Part shown: positions 24,942-34,013 of the stretch, piece by piece
Numbering within the stretch: the first letter of the stretch is position 1
Layout of the letters: each line of letters begins with the position of its first letter
Assembly (NCBI GenBank): GCA_026394015.1
Contig: JAPKZA010000459.1
Location: 1 to 42,055, forward strand
Reading direction: 5' to 3'
DNA: 42,055 nt
Origin: Acidobacteriota bacterium
Lineage (GTDB): Bacteria > Acidobacteriota > Terriglobia > Bryobacterales > Bryobacteraceae
Translations under genes and position numbers: made by a program
The notes under the pieces: generated by a model
What the model saw: only the letters and a program-made list of their open reading frames with translations
What the model was told of the DNA's origin: nothing
The model's database searches: none

Positions 24942-25184
24942 GTGAATTCGGATACGGATGAGAAGTCGCGGGCGGTGTGGCTGCGGTTGCAGCGGGCGCG
25001 GACGCCGGGGCAGCAGATTGCGCGGGCGCTGGAGATGACGGCGCTGGTGCGGAGTATGTTTGTGGCGAATTTGCGGCGGGAGGAGCCGGGGATATCGGAG
25101 ACGGAGATTAAGCGGCGGATGGTGGAGTGTTATTACGGGGTGGAGCGAGCGGAGCAGATGTATGGGCCGCGGGGTGGGGCGTGA
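24942..25184 (+). CDS. Small charged protein linked to a nucleotidyltransferase
   Basis: An 80-aa, mostly helical, highly charged protein starting at GTG 24942 (MNSDTDEKSRAVWLRLQRAR; later ALVRSMFVANLRREEPGISE and RRMVECYYGVERAEQ). I do not recognise a named family, but similar small proteins precede nucleotidyltransferase-like genes in other bacteria as far as I recall. Its TGA overlaps the GTG of the next gene (GTGA), so the two are translated together. It starts 71 bp from the divergent tetR start. A regulatory or binding partner role is inferred from context only. Confidence 0.6.
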   Translation: MNSDTDEKSRAVWLRLQRARTPGQQIARALEMTALVRSMFVANLRREEPGISETEIKRRMVECYYGVERAEQMYGPRGGA

Positions 25185-25750
25185 TTGCGGTTCAGGAGGC
25201 TTATGGGGAGCTGGTGAGGGCGCTGGAGGAGATGGAGTTACCGTATGCGGTGGGAGGGAGTATTGCTAGTGGGGCGTATGGGGTTTCACGGGCGACGCAG
25301 GATGTGGATCTGGTGGTGGATTTGAGTGCGGACGAGGCGTTTGTTTTGGCGACTCGGTCGGAGGGGAGTTTTTCGGTGGATGCGGGGGACGCTCGGGAGG
25401 CGATTGGGCGGAATCGACCATTTAACTTGATCCATATGGGTTCGGCGTTTAAGTTTGATATTTTTCCGGCGACGTTTTTTGCGCATGGGGCGGACGAGAT
25501 TTCTCGGCGGCGGATGGTGGAAGGGACGGGGTTGGTGGTGGCGGGGACAGTGCCGGTGGTGAGTCCGGAGGATATTATTTTGGCTAAGTTGGCTTGGTTT
25601 CAGGATGGAGTGGATTTGGAGTTGGAGTGGGCTTTGCGGAGTAAGGGGTTAGACCGGACTTACTTGGAGTCGTGGGCGGTGGAGATGGGGACGCGGGAGT
25701 TACTGCGGCGGTTAGAGGGGTCGGTGTTCGGCTCGCCAGCCGGCCTTTAG
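25181..25750 (+). CDS. Nucleotidyltransferase-fold protein (AbiEii/DUF6036-like)
   Basis: A 189-aa protein from GTG 25181. The nucleotidyltransferase core is LPYAVGGSIASGAYGVSRAT followed by QDVDLVVDL (G-G-S and D-x-D). The continuation FNLIHMGSAFKFDIFPAT and VPVVSPEDIILAKLAWF is typical of AbiEii-like and related proteins, many of them TA components. Relatives usually have about ten more residues between AKLAWF and LDRTYL than seen here, so a small internal deletion is possible. The last 39 bp overlap the 3' end of the convergent sulfatase gene. Start choice rests on the 4-base overlap with the preceding gene. Confidence 0.7.
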   Translation: MIAVQEAYGELVRALEEMELPYAVGGSIASGAYGVSRATQDVDLVVDLSADEAFVLATRSEGSFSVDAGDAREAIGRNRPFNLIHMGSAFKFDIFPATFFAHGADEISRRRMVEGTGLVVAGTVPVVSPEDIILAKLAWFQDGVDLELEWALRSKGLDRTYLESWAVEMGTRELLRRLEGSVFGSPAGL

Positions 25751-27208
25751 GCGGGTGGCTAATTGGCGGCAGAGTTTAGGGGAGGCGGAGGCGATGTTTT
25801 TGTTTTCGGCGGGGTCGGCGGTGAGGTCGTAGAGTTCGGTGGCCGTTAGTTGATTGGCGGGGAAGGTCGACCATTCGACGTAACGGTGGGTTTCGGTGCG
25901 GATGGCGCGGCCCATGTAGGTTACTCCGTCGGGGGCGACCCAGATGCCGTCGCGGAGGTATTGGGTGAAGACGGCATTCTTGCCGGGCTGCTTCGGGCGG
26001 CGGAGGAGGGGGGTGAGGGGCGTTCCTTCTAAATTGGGCGGGGGCTTGAGGCCGGCTAGATCGCAGAGGGTGGGGTAGATATCGACGGACTCGACGAGGC
26101 CGGGGCAGACGCCGGGAGAGATGCCGGGGGCTCGGATAAGGAGGGGGACGCGGGTATCGATTTCGTAGTTGGTCATTTTGCCCCAGGCGTTGTGTTCGCC
26201 GAGCTTCCAACCGTGGTCGCCCCAGAGGACGACGATGGTGTTGGAAGCGAGTTTTAGTCGGTCGAGTTCGGCGAGGAGGCGGCCGATTTGGGCGTCGATG
26301 TAAGAGACTGACGCGAGATAGCCGTGGCGGAGGAGGCGGGCTTGGGCTTCGGAGACGGTGCCTTGGTCGGGGGTGGGGGCGTTTTTGAAATCCTGGTAGC
26401 CGCGGAGTTCGCGGTTGCGGTTTTCGGCCATGGGCGGGGCGTTTTGGGGGAGGACAGGGTTGGGGGCGAGGGGGATTTTGGAGCGGTCGTAGAGGTCCCA
26501 GTATTTTTTGGGGGCGTTGAAGGGGAGGTGGGGGCGGTAGTAGCCGATGCTCAAGAAGAAGGGCTTGTGGGCGGCTTGGAGTTGGGGGAGGCGGGCGATG
26601 GCGGCGTCGGTTTGGGCGCCGTCGAAGTAGGCGCTGTCGGAGACGTCGGGGGCTTCGGTCGCGTTGTTTTTGAGGTACCACTGGCCGTATTGGTCGATGT
26701 GGCGGGCTTGGTTGCCGGTGGCGGTGATTTGTTGTTTGCGGGCTTCGAGTTGGGAGACTTCGGAGTCGCTGCGATAGACGGCGTCGGGGTCGAAGGGGTA
26801 GTTGGGGAGGCGGAGGTCGGGTTCGGACCAGGAAGGGGGATCGGGGAAGATGTTGTGGAAGAGCTTGCCGGAGTTGAGGGTGTGGTAGCCGTTGGCTTTG
26901 AAGAGTTGGGGGAGGGTGACGGCGTTGGGAGTGGTGGAGCGGAAGTCGGTTTGGAGGTTCCAGACTTGGAGGGTGTCGGGGCGGAGGCCGGTGAGCATGC
27001 TGGCGCGGGAGGGGTTGCAGAGGGCTTGTTGGCAGTAGGCGTGGGTGAAGACAGTGGATGTGCGGGCGAGTCGGTCGATGTGGGGGGAGAGGACGTGGGA
27101 GGCGCCGTAGCAGCCGAGTTCGGGGCGGAGGTCGTCGACGGCGATGAAGAGGACGTTGGGTTTGGGGGCGGGGGCGGCGAGGGAGAGGAGGAATTGGCGG
27201 CGGTTCAT
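25712..27208 (-). CDS. Sulfatase, iduronate-2-sulfatase-like, Tat-exported
   Basis: A 498-aa sulfatase. The N-terminus MNRRQFLLSLAAPAP is a Tat-type signal. Metal-binding Asp residues are in LFIAVDDLRPELGCYG. The modification site is CNPSR (about residues 64-68), where the Cys becomes formylglycine through a FGE-type enzyme. The GKLFHNI segment, FLSIGYYRPHLPFNAPKKYW and VVLWGDHGWKLGEH match bacterial iduronate-2-sulfatases. It should remove sulfate from polysaccharides outside the cytoplasm. It follows the cytochrome gene by 3 bp in one transcript, and its 3' end overlaps the nucleotidyltransferase gene. Confidence 0.9.
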   Translation of the reverse strand: MNRRQFLLSLAAPAPKPNVLFIAVDDLRPELGCYGASHVLSPHIDRLARTSTVFTHAYCQQALCNPSRASMLTGLRPDTLQVWNLQTDFRSTTPNAVTLPQLFKANGYHTLNSGKLFHNIFPDPPSWSEPDLRLPNYPFDPDAVYRSDSEVSQLEARKQQITATGNQARHIDQYGQWYLKNNATEAPDVSDSAYFDGAQTDAAIARLPQLQAAHKPFFLSIGYYRPHLPFNAPKKYWDLYDRSKIPLAPNPVLPQNAPPMAENRNRELRGYQDFKNAPTPDQGTVSEAQARLLRHGYLASVSYIDAQIGRLLAELDRLKLASNTIVVLWGDHGWKLGEHNAWGKMTNYEIDTRVPLLIRAPGISPGVCPGLVESVDIYPTLCDLAGLKPPPNLEGTPLTPLLRRPKQPGKNAVFTQYLRDGIWVAPDGVTYMGRAIRTETHRYVEWSTFPANQLTATELYDLTADPAENKNIASASPKLCRQLATRLKAGWRAEHRPL

Positions 27209-27211
27209 GGT

Positions 27212-28711
27212 CTATTCCGGGATTTGGTTGAGCATTTGGCGGGCGGTGGGGTGGTTGGGTTCGTAGTCGAGGACTTGGAGGAGCGATTGGCGGGCGGCGG
27301 GGCGGTCGCCGGATTGGAATTGGGCGACGGCGAGGTTGAGGCGGGCACCGATGAGGGAGGGGTTGTTGGCGAGGGCGCGGAGCCAGAGGGCGATGGCTTC
27401 GGTGGATTTGCCTTGGCGGATGAGGGCGGTGCCGAGGTTGATGGCGGCGGCGGGGTGGGTGGGTTCGAGGGTGAGGATTTGGGTGTAGAGGGTGGTGGCG
27501 GGTTCCTGGCGACCGAGGCGTTCGTGGAACTGGGCGAGTTGGGCGAGGAGGGGGACGTCTTTGGGATTGGCGGGGGCGGCGGCCTGGAGTTGGGCGTAGG
27601 CGGCGGGGCGGAGGCTGGGGGTGGTGACGGCGGCGGCGGCGTAGGCCATGGCGGTATCGCGGGGGTTGGAGAGGCCGGTCCAGAACTCTTTAAGGGTGCC
27701 GGTGGAGGGGGGGCCGGTGGCGGGGATGGGTCGGCGGGGGATGGAATGGTCGGTGAAGGCGAGGTGTTCTATTGAGCGGGTGGGGGCTCGTTTGGGCATG
27801 TGGCAGGTGATGCAGGCGTCGCCGGCGTTGGCTTTGCACGAGCCGGGGGAGTGGCAGGTTTGGCACGTTTGGTTGTACTGGGCGGGGGTGGCATCGGCGT
27901 GGGCGGGGTGGCAAGTTCCGCACCAGAGCTTTTCGCCGCTGGCTTGTTGGCAGCGGCTGGAGGCGAGTTTTTCGAAGTGGCTGGTGGCGGAGGGGGAGTC
28001 GGCGTTGGGGGCGTTCCAGACGAAGATGGCGAGGGAGTCGCTGAGGGCGGCGCCGGGCGAGTAGGAGGAGCGGTCGCGGTTGGCGCGGGCGATGCGGGCG
28101 GCGCCGGTGAGGTGGCATTGGGCGCAGACGGAGGCGCGGGGGATGGGGGCGCGTTTGGCGGGGTTGACGATGTTGCGGGGGGTGGGAAGGGCGGAGTGTT
28201 TTTCGCCGGGGCCGTGGCAGCGTTCGCAACTGACGCCTGGTTCGAGGAAGGGTTGGGGGGCGGAGGCGGGTTGGAGGTGGCTCGAGTGGCACTGGAGGCA
28301 GGCGGGTTCGACGAGGCGGGTGAGTTCGAGGTAGGGGCGGTTTTCGTAGCCGGGGGAGACGTCCCATTTTTGGGGTTCGGAGTAGTAGGAGAGGGGGGAT
28401 TGGAAGAGTTGGTTGGCTTTGCGGAAGAGGTAGCTGCGACCGATGTGGCCGGAGCCGAGGAACCATTCGAGTTGGCGGGAGGTGCCGGCGAGTTGGAGTT
28501 CGAAGGAGGGGGTGACGGTGGAGTTGGCGGCGGTGGGTTGGGCGAAGGATCCTTTGGGGTTGGCGGGGGTGGTACGGCCGGAGGCTTGGGCCATGCCGGT
28601 GGCGGCGTATAGGCGGGCGATGGCGGGGTGGCAGCGGGCGCAGGGGGCGTTACCGGTTTCGGGGAAGGCGGGGAGGGAGACGGCGAGGAGGAGGAAAAGA
28701 CGGGCTGTCAT
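27212..28711 (-). CDS. Heptaheme cytochrome c with C-terminal TPR domain
   Basis: A 499-aa exported protein from ATG 28711 (signal MTARLFLLLAVSLPAF). Seven CxxCH haem-binding motifs are present: CARCH, CLQCH, CERCH, CAQCH, CGTCH, CQTCH and CITCH, spread over about residues 22-310. From about residue 355 to the end, tetratricopeptide repeats follow (PAAINLGTALIRQGKSTEAI; GARLNLAVAQFQSGDRPAAR). Cytochromes of this layout occur in Acidobacteriota and Planctomycetes, presumably as periplasmic electron carriers or assembly platforms. The longer frame to 28810 runs into the divergent receptor region and was rejected because the signal peptide starts at 28711. Divergent from the receptor gene with only 35 bp between starts. 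Confidence 0.85.
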   Translation of the reverse strand: MTARLFLLLAVSLPAFPETGNAPCARCHPAIARLYAATGMAQASGRTTPANPKGSFAQPTAANSTVTPSFELQLAGTSRQLEWFLGSGHIGRSYLFRKANQLFQSPLSYYSEPQKWDVSPGYENRPYLELTRLVEPACLQCHSSHLQPASAPQPFLEPGVSCERCHGPGEKHSALPTPRNIVNPAKRAPIPRASVCAQCHLTGAARIARANRDRSSYSPGAALSDSLAIFVWNAPNADSPSATSHFEKLASSRCQQASGEKLWCGTCHPAHADATPAQYNQTCQTCHSPGSCKANAGDACITCHMPKRAPTRSIEHLAFTDHSIPRRPIPATGPPSTGTLKEFWTGLSNPRDTAMAYAAAAVTTPSLRPAAYAQLQAAAPANPKDVPLLAQLAQFHERLGRQEPATTLYTQILTLEPTHPAAAINLGTALIRQGKSTEAIALWLRALANNPSLIGARLNLAVAQFQSGDRPAARQSLLQVLDYEPNHPTARQMLNQIPE

Positions 28712-28746
28712 CGAAAAGTTATTTTGATATGATCTCAGTTCTATAT

Positions 28747-31700
28747 ATGAGGACACGAAACGCTTTACCGCTCCTGATTTTGGCACTGCCGGTGCTTTGG
28801 TCGCAAACATTTACGGGGACGATCTCCGGGGTGGTGACGGACCCGAATGCGGCGGCGATTCCGGGGGCGATCGTTCGGGCGAAGAACGAGGCGACGGGGG
28901 ATCAGCGGCAGGTGGCGACGAGTGGGGACGGGTTGTTCGTGTTTTCGCAACTGCCTCCGGGCGGGTACGAAGTGAGCGTGGAGTTCAAAGGCTTTCGGAA
29001 GAGCGTGCAGACGGGGGCGGTGTTGCGGGTGAACCAGACGCTGGAGCTGAACTTTGCGATGCAGTTGGGCGAGGTGACGCAGACGGTGGAGGTGGCGGCG
29101 GCGGTGACGCTGCTGGATACGCAGACGGCGAATCGGGCGGTGACCTTGGATTCGCAGGCGATGTTGGATTTGCCGACGAACGCGCGGAATCCGTTTGCGA
29201 TGGTGCACGTGAACGCGGGGGTGATTGCGGTGCGGACGGGGATTTCGCAGGCGACGCAGGACCAGAATCACAATCGGTTTTCGATGAACGGGGGACGGGG
29301 ACAGGCGGGGTTAACGCTGATTGACGGGGTGCCGGCGTCGGCGGTGGACTGGGGCGGATTGATCGCTTCGCCGTCGGTGGATTCGGTGCAGGAGATGAAC
29401 ATTCAGCGGAACCAGTTTGACGCGCAGTTCGGCAAGAGCGACGGGAGCGCGGTGAACATGATTACGAAGGGCGGGTCGAATAACTTTCATGGGTCGGTGT
29501 ATGACTTCCTGCGGAATAACAATCTGGACGCCAATAGCTGGACGAATAACCGGTCGGGGGTGAAGCGGCCGAGTTTCCAGCGGAACCAGTTTGGGGCGAC
29601 GTTCGCGGGGCCTATTTGGAAGGCGAAGAAGCTGTTTTTCTTTACGGCGTATGAGGGTCGTCGGGAGGGAAATCCGGGGACGAACGTATCGAACGTGCCG
29701 ACGGCGTTGCAGCGGGCGGGGGATTTTTCGGAGACGCGGAACGCGGCTGGAGTTTTGTCGCCGGTTTTTGATCCGTTCACGACGGTGCCGAACCCGGACG
29801 GAGCGGGATTTGTGCGGACGCAGTTTCCGGGGAACCGGATTCCCGCGTCGCGGTTTGACCCGGTGGCGGTGAAGGTGATGCAGCTGTTTCCGCAGGCGAA
29901 CACGACGGGGGACGCGTTTACGAACGCGCGGAACTTTGTGGCGGCGGGCAAGACGGTGACGACGAATGATCGTTGGGACTTGCGGGTGGATTGGGCGAAG
30001 AGCGAGAAGATGAGCATGTTTGGGCGTATGACCAAAGCCTGGCAGGAGAACGTGGCGCCGAAGTTTTTTGGCAATGGCGGGGATACGAATTTTTCGGATG
30101 TGAATCCGCGGCATCAGGTGGTGATCGGCACGACGTTAACGCCGACGCCGACGTGGGTGATCAACATCCTGGTTGGCTCTGGCCGGTGGCGGGAGAATCA
30201 GGTATCGCCGTCACAGGGTTTGAACGGGACGGCGCTGGGCTTTTCGGCGGCTGCGGTGGGCCAGTGGCAGGCGCAGACCTATCCCGGTTTCTCGTTCCAG
30301 AACTACACGAGTTTGAACAATCGGCGGTTCTTGAACGTGCCGCGGGAGACGCATAATTTGCAGGCGAATTTGACGAAGGAGTTGGGTTCGCACAGCTTAA
30401 AGTTTGGTTGGATTACGGAGCTTGCGCGGTTGAACAATACGGACTTTAACACTCCGGCGTTTGGGTTTACGCGGGGCTTGACGTCGGGCCCGGTGGCGGC
30501 GCAGACGTCGTCGACGTCGGGGGATGCCTTGGCTTCGTTCTTACTGGGGACGGGGGATAACGGCAACGGACCGATTGGCGCGGCGACGGCGGTGACGGCG
30601 ATGTATCACGGGGCTTATATTCAAGATTCGTGGCGGGTGAATCGGCGTTTGACGGTACACCTGGGTTTGCGGTACGAGTTGCAGCCGGCGCGGACGGAAC
30701 GCTACAACCGGCAGAACACTTTCGATTTCACGGTGGCGAGTCCGTTGGCGCAACAGACTGGGTTGCCGCTGAAGGGCGGGTTGGTGTTCAACGATACGAA
30801 GAATCGGGGGGCGTGGCAGACCGACAAGTTAAACCTGGCGCCGCGTTTTGGGATGGCGTACAAGATCACGGATAAGCTGGTCTTCCGGGGTGGGTATGGG
30901 GTTTTCTACCCGCAGACGGGCGGCGGGACGCGCGACGGTTTTGCGACGACGACGACGTGGGTTTCGACGATCGGTGGGGATGGGATCAACCCCAATGGTG
31001 GGGCGCTGTTGGCGAACCCGTTTCCGCAGGGACTGTCGCAGCCGGTTGGTTCGACGCGGGGATTGCTGACGCAGACGGGGGATGCGGTGAATGCGCTTTC
31101 GGCCCATCATCCGTTGAGCTATGTCCAGAATTTCTCGGCGGACTTCCAGTACGAGATTAGGAAGGGGATGGTGCTGGAGGTGGGCTACACGGGCTCACAG
31201 GGCCGGAAGTTGCTGTTCGGCACCGGGCAGCAGGCGAACCAATTGGACCCGAAGTATTTCAGCCTGGGCGCGGCGTTAGACGCTCCGGTGACGAATCCGT
31301 TTTTCGGGCTGATTCCGACGGGGGTGTTGTCTGGCCGGACGGTACCGCAGCAGCGGTTGTTGCGGCCGCATCCGCAGTTTACGGCGGTGAATTTGTCGGG
31401 GGATACGGTGGGGGCGAGTTCTTCGTTTAACGCGCTGGTAGTTCGTTATAACTGGCAGTTGGCGAGCGGGTTGAATTTGCTAACGACGTATCAATGGTCA
31501 AAGGCGATCGACAACGCGAGCGAGTGGCAGGGTTGGGAAGTGGGCGATACGACGCGGAATTATTATGACCTGAGCGTGGACCGGTCGATCAGTGCGCATG
31601 ACTTGCCGCAGAGCTTTGTGAACGTCATGGTGTATGAGTTGCCGGTGGGCAAGGGCCGCAAGTTTGCGGCGGACATGCACCCAGTGGCGAACGCGGTGTT

Positions 31701-32154
31701 GGGTGGTTGGCAGATCTCGTCGATCGTGCGTTTTGGCAGCGGGCTGCCGTTAGGGTTTACGACTCCGAACCAGCTGGGCAACTATGGTGTGCAGGTGCAG
31801 CGGCCGAACGTGGCGGATTTGAAGACGGCGTCGGTGGATAGCCCGACGCCGGATCGTTGGTTCAACACGGCGGCATTTACGCAACCGGCGAACTTTACGG
31901 TGGGCAATGCGCCGCGGTGGATTCCGAACATTCGGTTCGGGCCGACGAACCATGCGGACTTGGCGATTTTGAAGAACTTCAGATTTCTCGAACGATTCCG
32001 GGCGCAGTTCCGGGTAGAGATGTTCAACTTTACGAACACGCCGCAGTTTGCCCGGGCGAATACGACGGTGGGGGACGGCAACTTCGGGAGGGTATCGGGG
32101 ACGACGAATATCGGGGCCCGGAATATTCAGGCGGGGTTACGGATTCAGTTCTAA
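28747..32154 (+). CDS. Oar-like TonB-dependent receptor
   Basis: A 1135-aa outer-membrane protein from ATG 28747 (signal MRTRNALPLLILALPVLWSQ). The regulatory-like domain covers about residues 22-105 (GVVTDPNAAAIPGAIVRAKN), the plug about 110-260 (LDLPTNARNPFAMVHVNAGV), and the barrel ends with RAQFRVEMFNFTNTPQF and NIQAGLRIQF. An in-frame ATG at 28729 would add six residues (MISVLY) before the signal. Only 35 bp separate it from the cytochrome start, too short for two separate full promoters, so one probably lies in the other gene's 5' end. Ligand unknown; the neighbouring sulfatase suggests sulfated or complex glycans. Confidence 0.9.
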   Translation: MRTRNALPLLILALPVLWSQTFTGTISGVVTDPNAAAIPGAIVRAKNEATGDQRQVATSGDGLFVFSQLPPGGYEVSVEFKGFRKSVQTGAVLRVNQTLELNFAMQLGEVTQTVEVAAAVTLLDTQTANRAVTLDSQAMLDLPTNARNPFAMVHVNAGVIAVRTGISQATQDQNHNRFSMNGGRGQAGLTLIDGVPASAVDWGGLIASPSVDSVQEMNIQRNQFDAQFGKSDGSAVNMITKGGSNNFHGSVYDFLRNNNLDANSWTNNRSGVKRPSFQRNQFGATFAGPIWKAKKLFFFTAYEGRREGNPGTNVSNVPTALQRAGDFSETRNAAGVLSPVFDPFTTVPNPDGAGFVRTQFPGNRIPASRFDPVAVKVMQLFPQANTTGDAFTNARNFVAAGKTVTTNDRWDLRVDWAKSEKMSMFGRMTKAWQENVAPKFFGNGGDTNFSDVNPRHQVVIGTTLTPTPTWVINILVGSGRWRENQVSPSQGLNGTALGFSAAAVGQWQAQTYPGFSFQNYTSLNNRRFLNVPRETHNLQANLTKELGSHSLKFGWITELARLNNTDFNTPAFGFTRGLTSGPVAAQTSSTSGDALASFLLGTGDNGNGPIGAATAVTAMYHGAYIQDSWRVNRRLTVHLGLRYELQPARTERYNRQNTFDFTVASPLAQQTGLPLKGGLVFNDTKNRGAWQTDKLNLAPRFGMAYKITDKLVFRGGYGVFYPQTGGGTRDGFATTTTWVSTIGGDGINPNGGALLANPFPQGLSQPVGSTRGLLTQTGDAVNALSAHHPLSYVQNFSADFQYEIRKGMVLEVGYTGSQGRKLLFGTGQQANQLDPKYFSLGAALDAPVTNPFFGLIPTGVLSGRTVPQQRLLRPHPQFTAVNLSGDTVGASSSFNALVVRYNWQLASGLNLLTTYQWSKAIDNASEWQGWEVGDTTRNYYDLSVDRSISAHDLPQSFVNVMVYELPVGKGRKFAADMHPVANAVLGGWQISSIVRFGSGLPLGFTTPNQLGNYGVQVQRPNVADLKTASVDSPTPDRWFNTAAFTQPANFTVGNAPRWIPNIRFGPTNHADLAILKNFRFLERFRAQFRVEMFNFTNTPQFARANTTVGDGNFGRVSGTTNIGARNIQAGLRIQF

Positions 32155-32178
32155 GGTTGGGTTGGCCGGGTGAAGATG

Positions 32179-32210
32179 ACGGGTCTTGCTCCGTAGGGGG
32201 CAAGGTCCGT
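32179..32210. terminator. Hairpin between convergent genes
   Basis: A 14-bp stem (32179-32192 with 32197-32210, three G-U pairs in plus-strand RNA) and a 4-base loop GTAG follow the receptor stop codon by 24 bp and reach the stop of the convergent gene. No U run follows, so termination would not be strictly of the intrinsic type. Confidence 0.4.
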
Positions 32211-33982
32211 CACTCGCTTGGCGGTGGGGTGGGTTGAGCGGCCTCTCTCTCTTTTCGGGCGGCTACTTTTGCTTGGGCTTTGGCCTTCAAGCTCGCGTTC
32301 GCGTTGTTTTCTCGAATCTTTTCCATCTGCGCGACGTGTTTTGCTCTGGCGGCCGCAACTTCAGGTGAGAGGGAAGTGTCTCGCTTTACTCCCTCGGGGA
32401 ATTTGCCCCAAAGGTCGTTGAGCAACTCTTTTCTCGGCTCCTCTTGATGGAGCCCCCAGATCTTCTTTCCGTCCTTCTCATACTCCCCGAAGAGGATGCC
32501 ACTTTCGTAGCTGTCGAGGGTTGATTCTCTTTGGTGCGTCAACGGTCCGCCGCTGCCCCCCTTTCGATCTCCGATGTACTGCCATGATTCTCTGAAGAGT
32601 GCTTGGGTAGGCGCTATCTCTTTTCCCCGCCAATGGAAGATCAGCGTTCCTCTTCCCCATTTCACGCTGGACTGACCGGGGAACTTGGCGAATTCTGGAA
32701 AAAGAGCTCGGGCTTCTTCGGCGGTATCCCCGACGCGGACTTTACGGGTAGAGAATACGGCCTCATAAAAGACGTCGGCCCCATCGAAGACCAAAGTACC
32801 GCCGAAGCATTGGACGGCTTCCCGAATCATCTTCGACATGTACTTGGTTGCCGTCATGTCGTACTTGGCCATGGAGTCGGTGATTGGCTGCATGGCCTCT
32901 GGCGTTTTTGCCCAACTGTCCCAGCCTTCGATGAGGCCGCTCGGGCGCCATGGCTTCACGCCGTCCGGATGCGCGATCCGTCCGAAGGTCTTGTAGAAGG
33001 ACTCGAACCCGGCCTGCTCCTGACTGTATTCTCCAGCGAACTCCATCGCCAGGTGCACATACTTGCCGATGATCGGATTGCGCTGTTGGTAGGTGGTCGT
33101 GCCGAACTGGCCATAGTAGAGGTCCATCATCTGGTTCCCATCCTCCGCCATGTAGGCGTTGGCGCGGATTCCGGGGTCGTAGACACCTTCCAGGCGCTTC
33201 ATCTCGTCCACTGTCCTCTGCTCTGCCGCTTTTTCTTCCTGTGCCTTTTGGATGATGCCGCGGTAGCGCGCCAGGTCCAGGTCGATTTTGGTTTGCTCGG
33301 GAGAATCTGGAGTGCTGCTCTCCCGCCGTTTCGTCAAGTCGGTGACCAACCCTTCGCATGATTTGATCGTGGCTTCGGCTTGCTGGATTTTCCGTTCGTG
33401 AGGGGCGATACCACTGCCGACCAGCTTGATCACGACGTCGGTGAGGACTTTCGCGCCAGCGGTTCCGTAGATAAAGGGTTTGTTCTGGAAGGCCTGGGCG
33501 AGCTCCATCCGTTCGGCGTCGCTCATTTTCTGCGCACCGGCCTTGGCTGTTAGTGAGAGCGCACATTCGGCGCAGGTATCGTTGGAGGGCTTGGCGATGA
33601 GGGAGAAGCAGCCCTTTTCGTGCTTCGTGCAACAAATGGGGGTCAGTTCGAGCTTGGCGAGAGTGAGAGCGCCGTTCTGGACGGTGGCGTCCTTTCGCGG
33701 GCCTTCCCAGCAGTAGTCCTGGCTCAGCCGATCCGAAAGCGGCTCTACGTAGATGGGATAGCTGCCGGCGGGCAGTGAATCTTTACTGGCAAATCCGGAG
33801 CGGGCGGTTGGGACGCCGACCGACTTTACTAAAACGCCCTCGATCCCGTCGCCGGTCTTCTTGTCCGTGATTTGGACGACAAGGCCGCCGGGAATCTCTT
33901 TCCCACAAGGCAGCACCGCTTTAGAGAGTTCACCGGGTGAGCATTCGTGGGAAACCCCGCATTGTTTGCATATCGATACCAT
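32210..33982 (-). CDS. Cysteine-rich 590-aa protein, possible contractile-injection effector
   Basis: Not recognised as a known family. N-terminal cysteine motifs (CKQCGVSHEC, residues 5-14, then a lone Cys near 26) look like a small metal-binding knuckle. A short beta-sandwich of Cna-B/prealbumin type follows (VVQITDKKTGDGIEGVLVK; SLPAGSYPIYVEP), then another cysteine cluster (ICCTKHEKGC, CAEC). Residues about 200-275 are a charged helical stretch, and about 285-530 form a globular domain with WDSWAKTPEAM, KWGRGTLIFHW and SYESGILFGEYEKDGKKIWG. The C-terminus is basic and Ala-rich. There is no signal peptide, and AGGAG lies 7 bases before ATG 33982. The next gene upstream resembles small partners of type VI effectors, so an injected toxin is a reasonable guess, but no VgrG, PAAR or sheath gene is present. 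Confidence 0.5.
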   Translation of the reverse strand: MVSICKQCGVSHECSPGELSKAVLPCGKEIPGGLVVQITDKKTGDGIEGVLVKSVGVPTARSGFASKDSLPAGSYPIYVEPLSDRLSQDYCWEGPRKDATVQNGALTLAKLELTPICCTKHEKGCFSLIAKPSNDTCAECALSLTAKAGAQKMSDAERMELAQAFQNKPFIYGTAGAKVLTDVVIKLVGSGIAPHERKIQQAEATIKSCEGLVTDLTKRRESSTPDSPEQTKIDLDLARYRGIIQKAQEEKAAEQRTVDEMKRLEGVYDPGIRANAYMAEDGNQMMDLYYGQFGTTTYQQRNPIIGKYVHLAMEFAGEYSQEQAGFESFYKTFGRIAHPDGVKPWRPSGLIEGWDSWAKTPEAMQPITDSMAKYDMTATKYMSKMIREAVQCFGGTLVFDGADVFYEAVFSTRKVRVGDTAEEARALFPEFAKFPGQSSVKWGRGTLIFHWRGKEIAPTQALFRESWQYIGDRKGGSGGPLTHQRESTLDSYESGILFGEYEKDGKKIWGLHQEEPRKELLNDLWGKFPEGVKRDTSLSPEVAAARAKHVAQMEKIRENNANASLKAKAQAKVAARKEREAAQPTPPPSE

Positions 33983-34013
33983 TTTCGCGCTCCTAGTTTC
34001 TCATTCCGGACCA

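Noticed and set aside
26324-27775. Long plus-strand frame opposite the sulfatase and cytochrome genes
   Set aside because: Gly/Val/Glu-rich shadow translation spanning two well-recognised genes.
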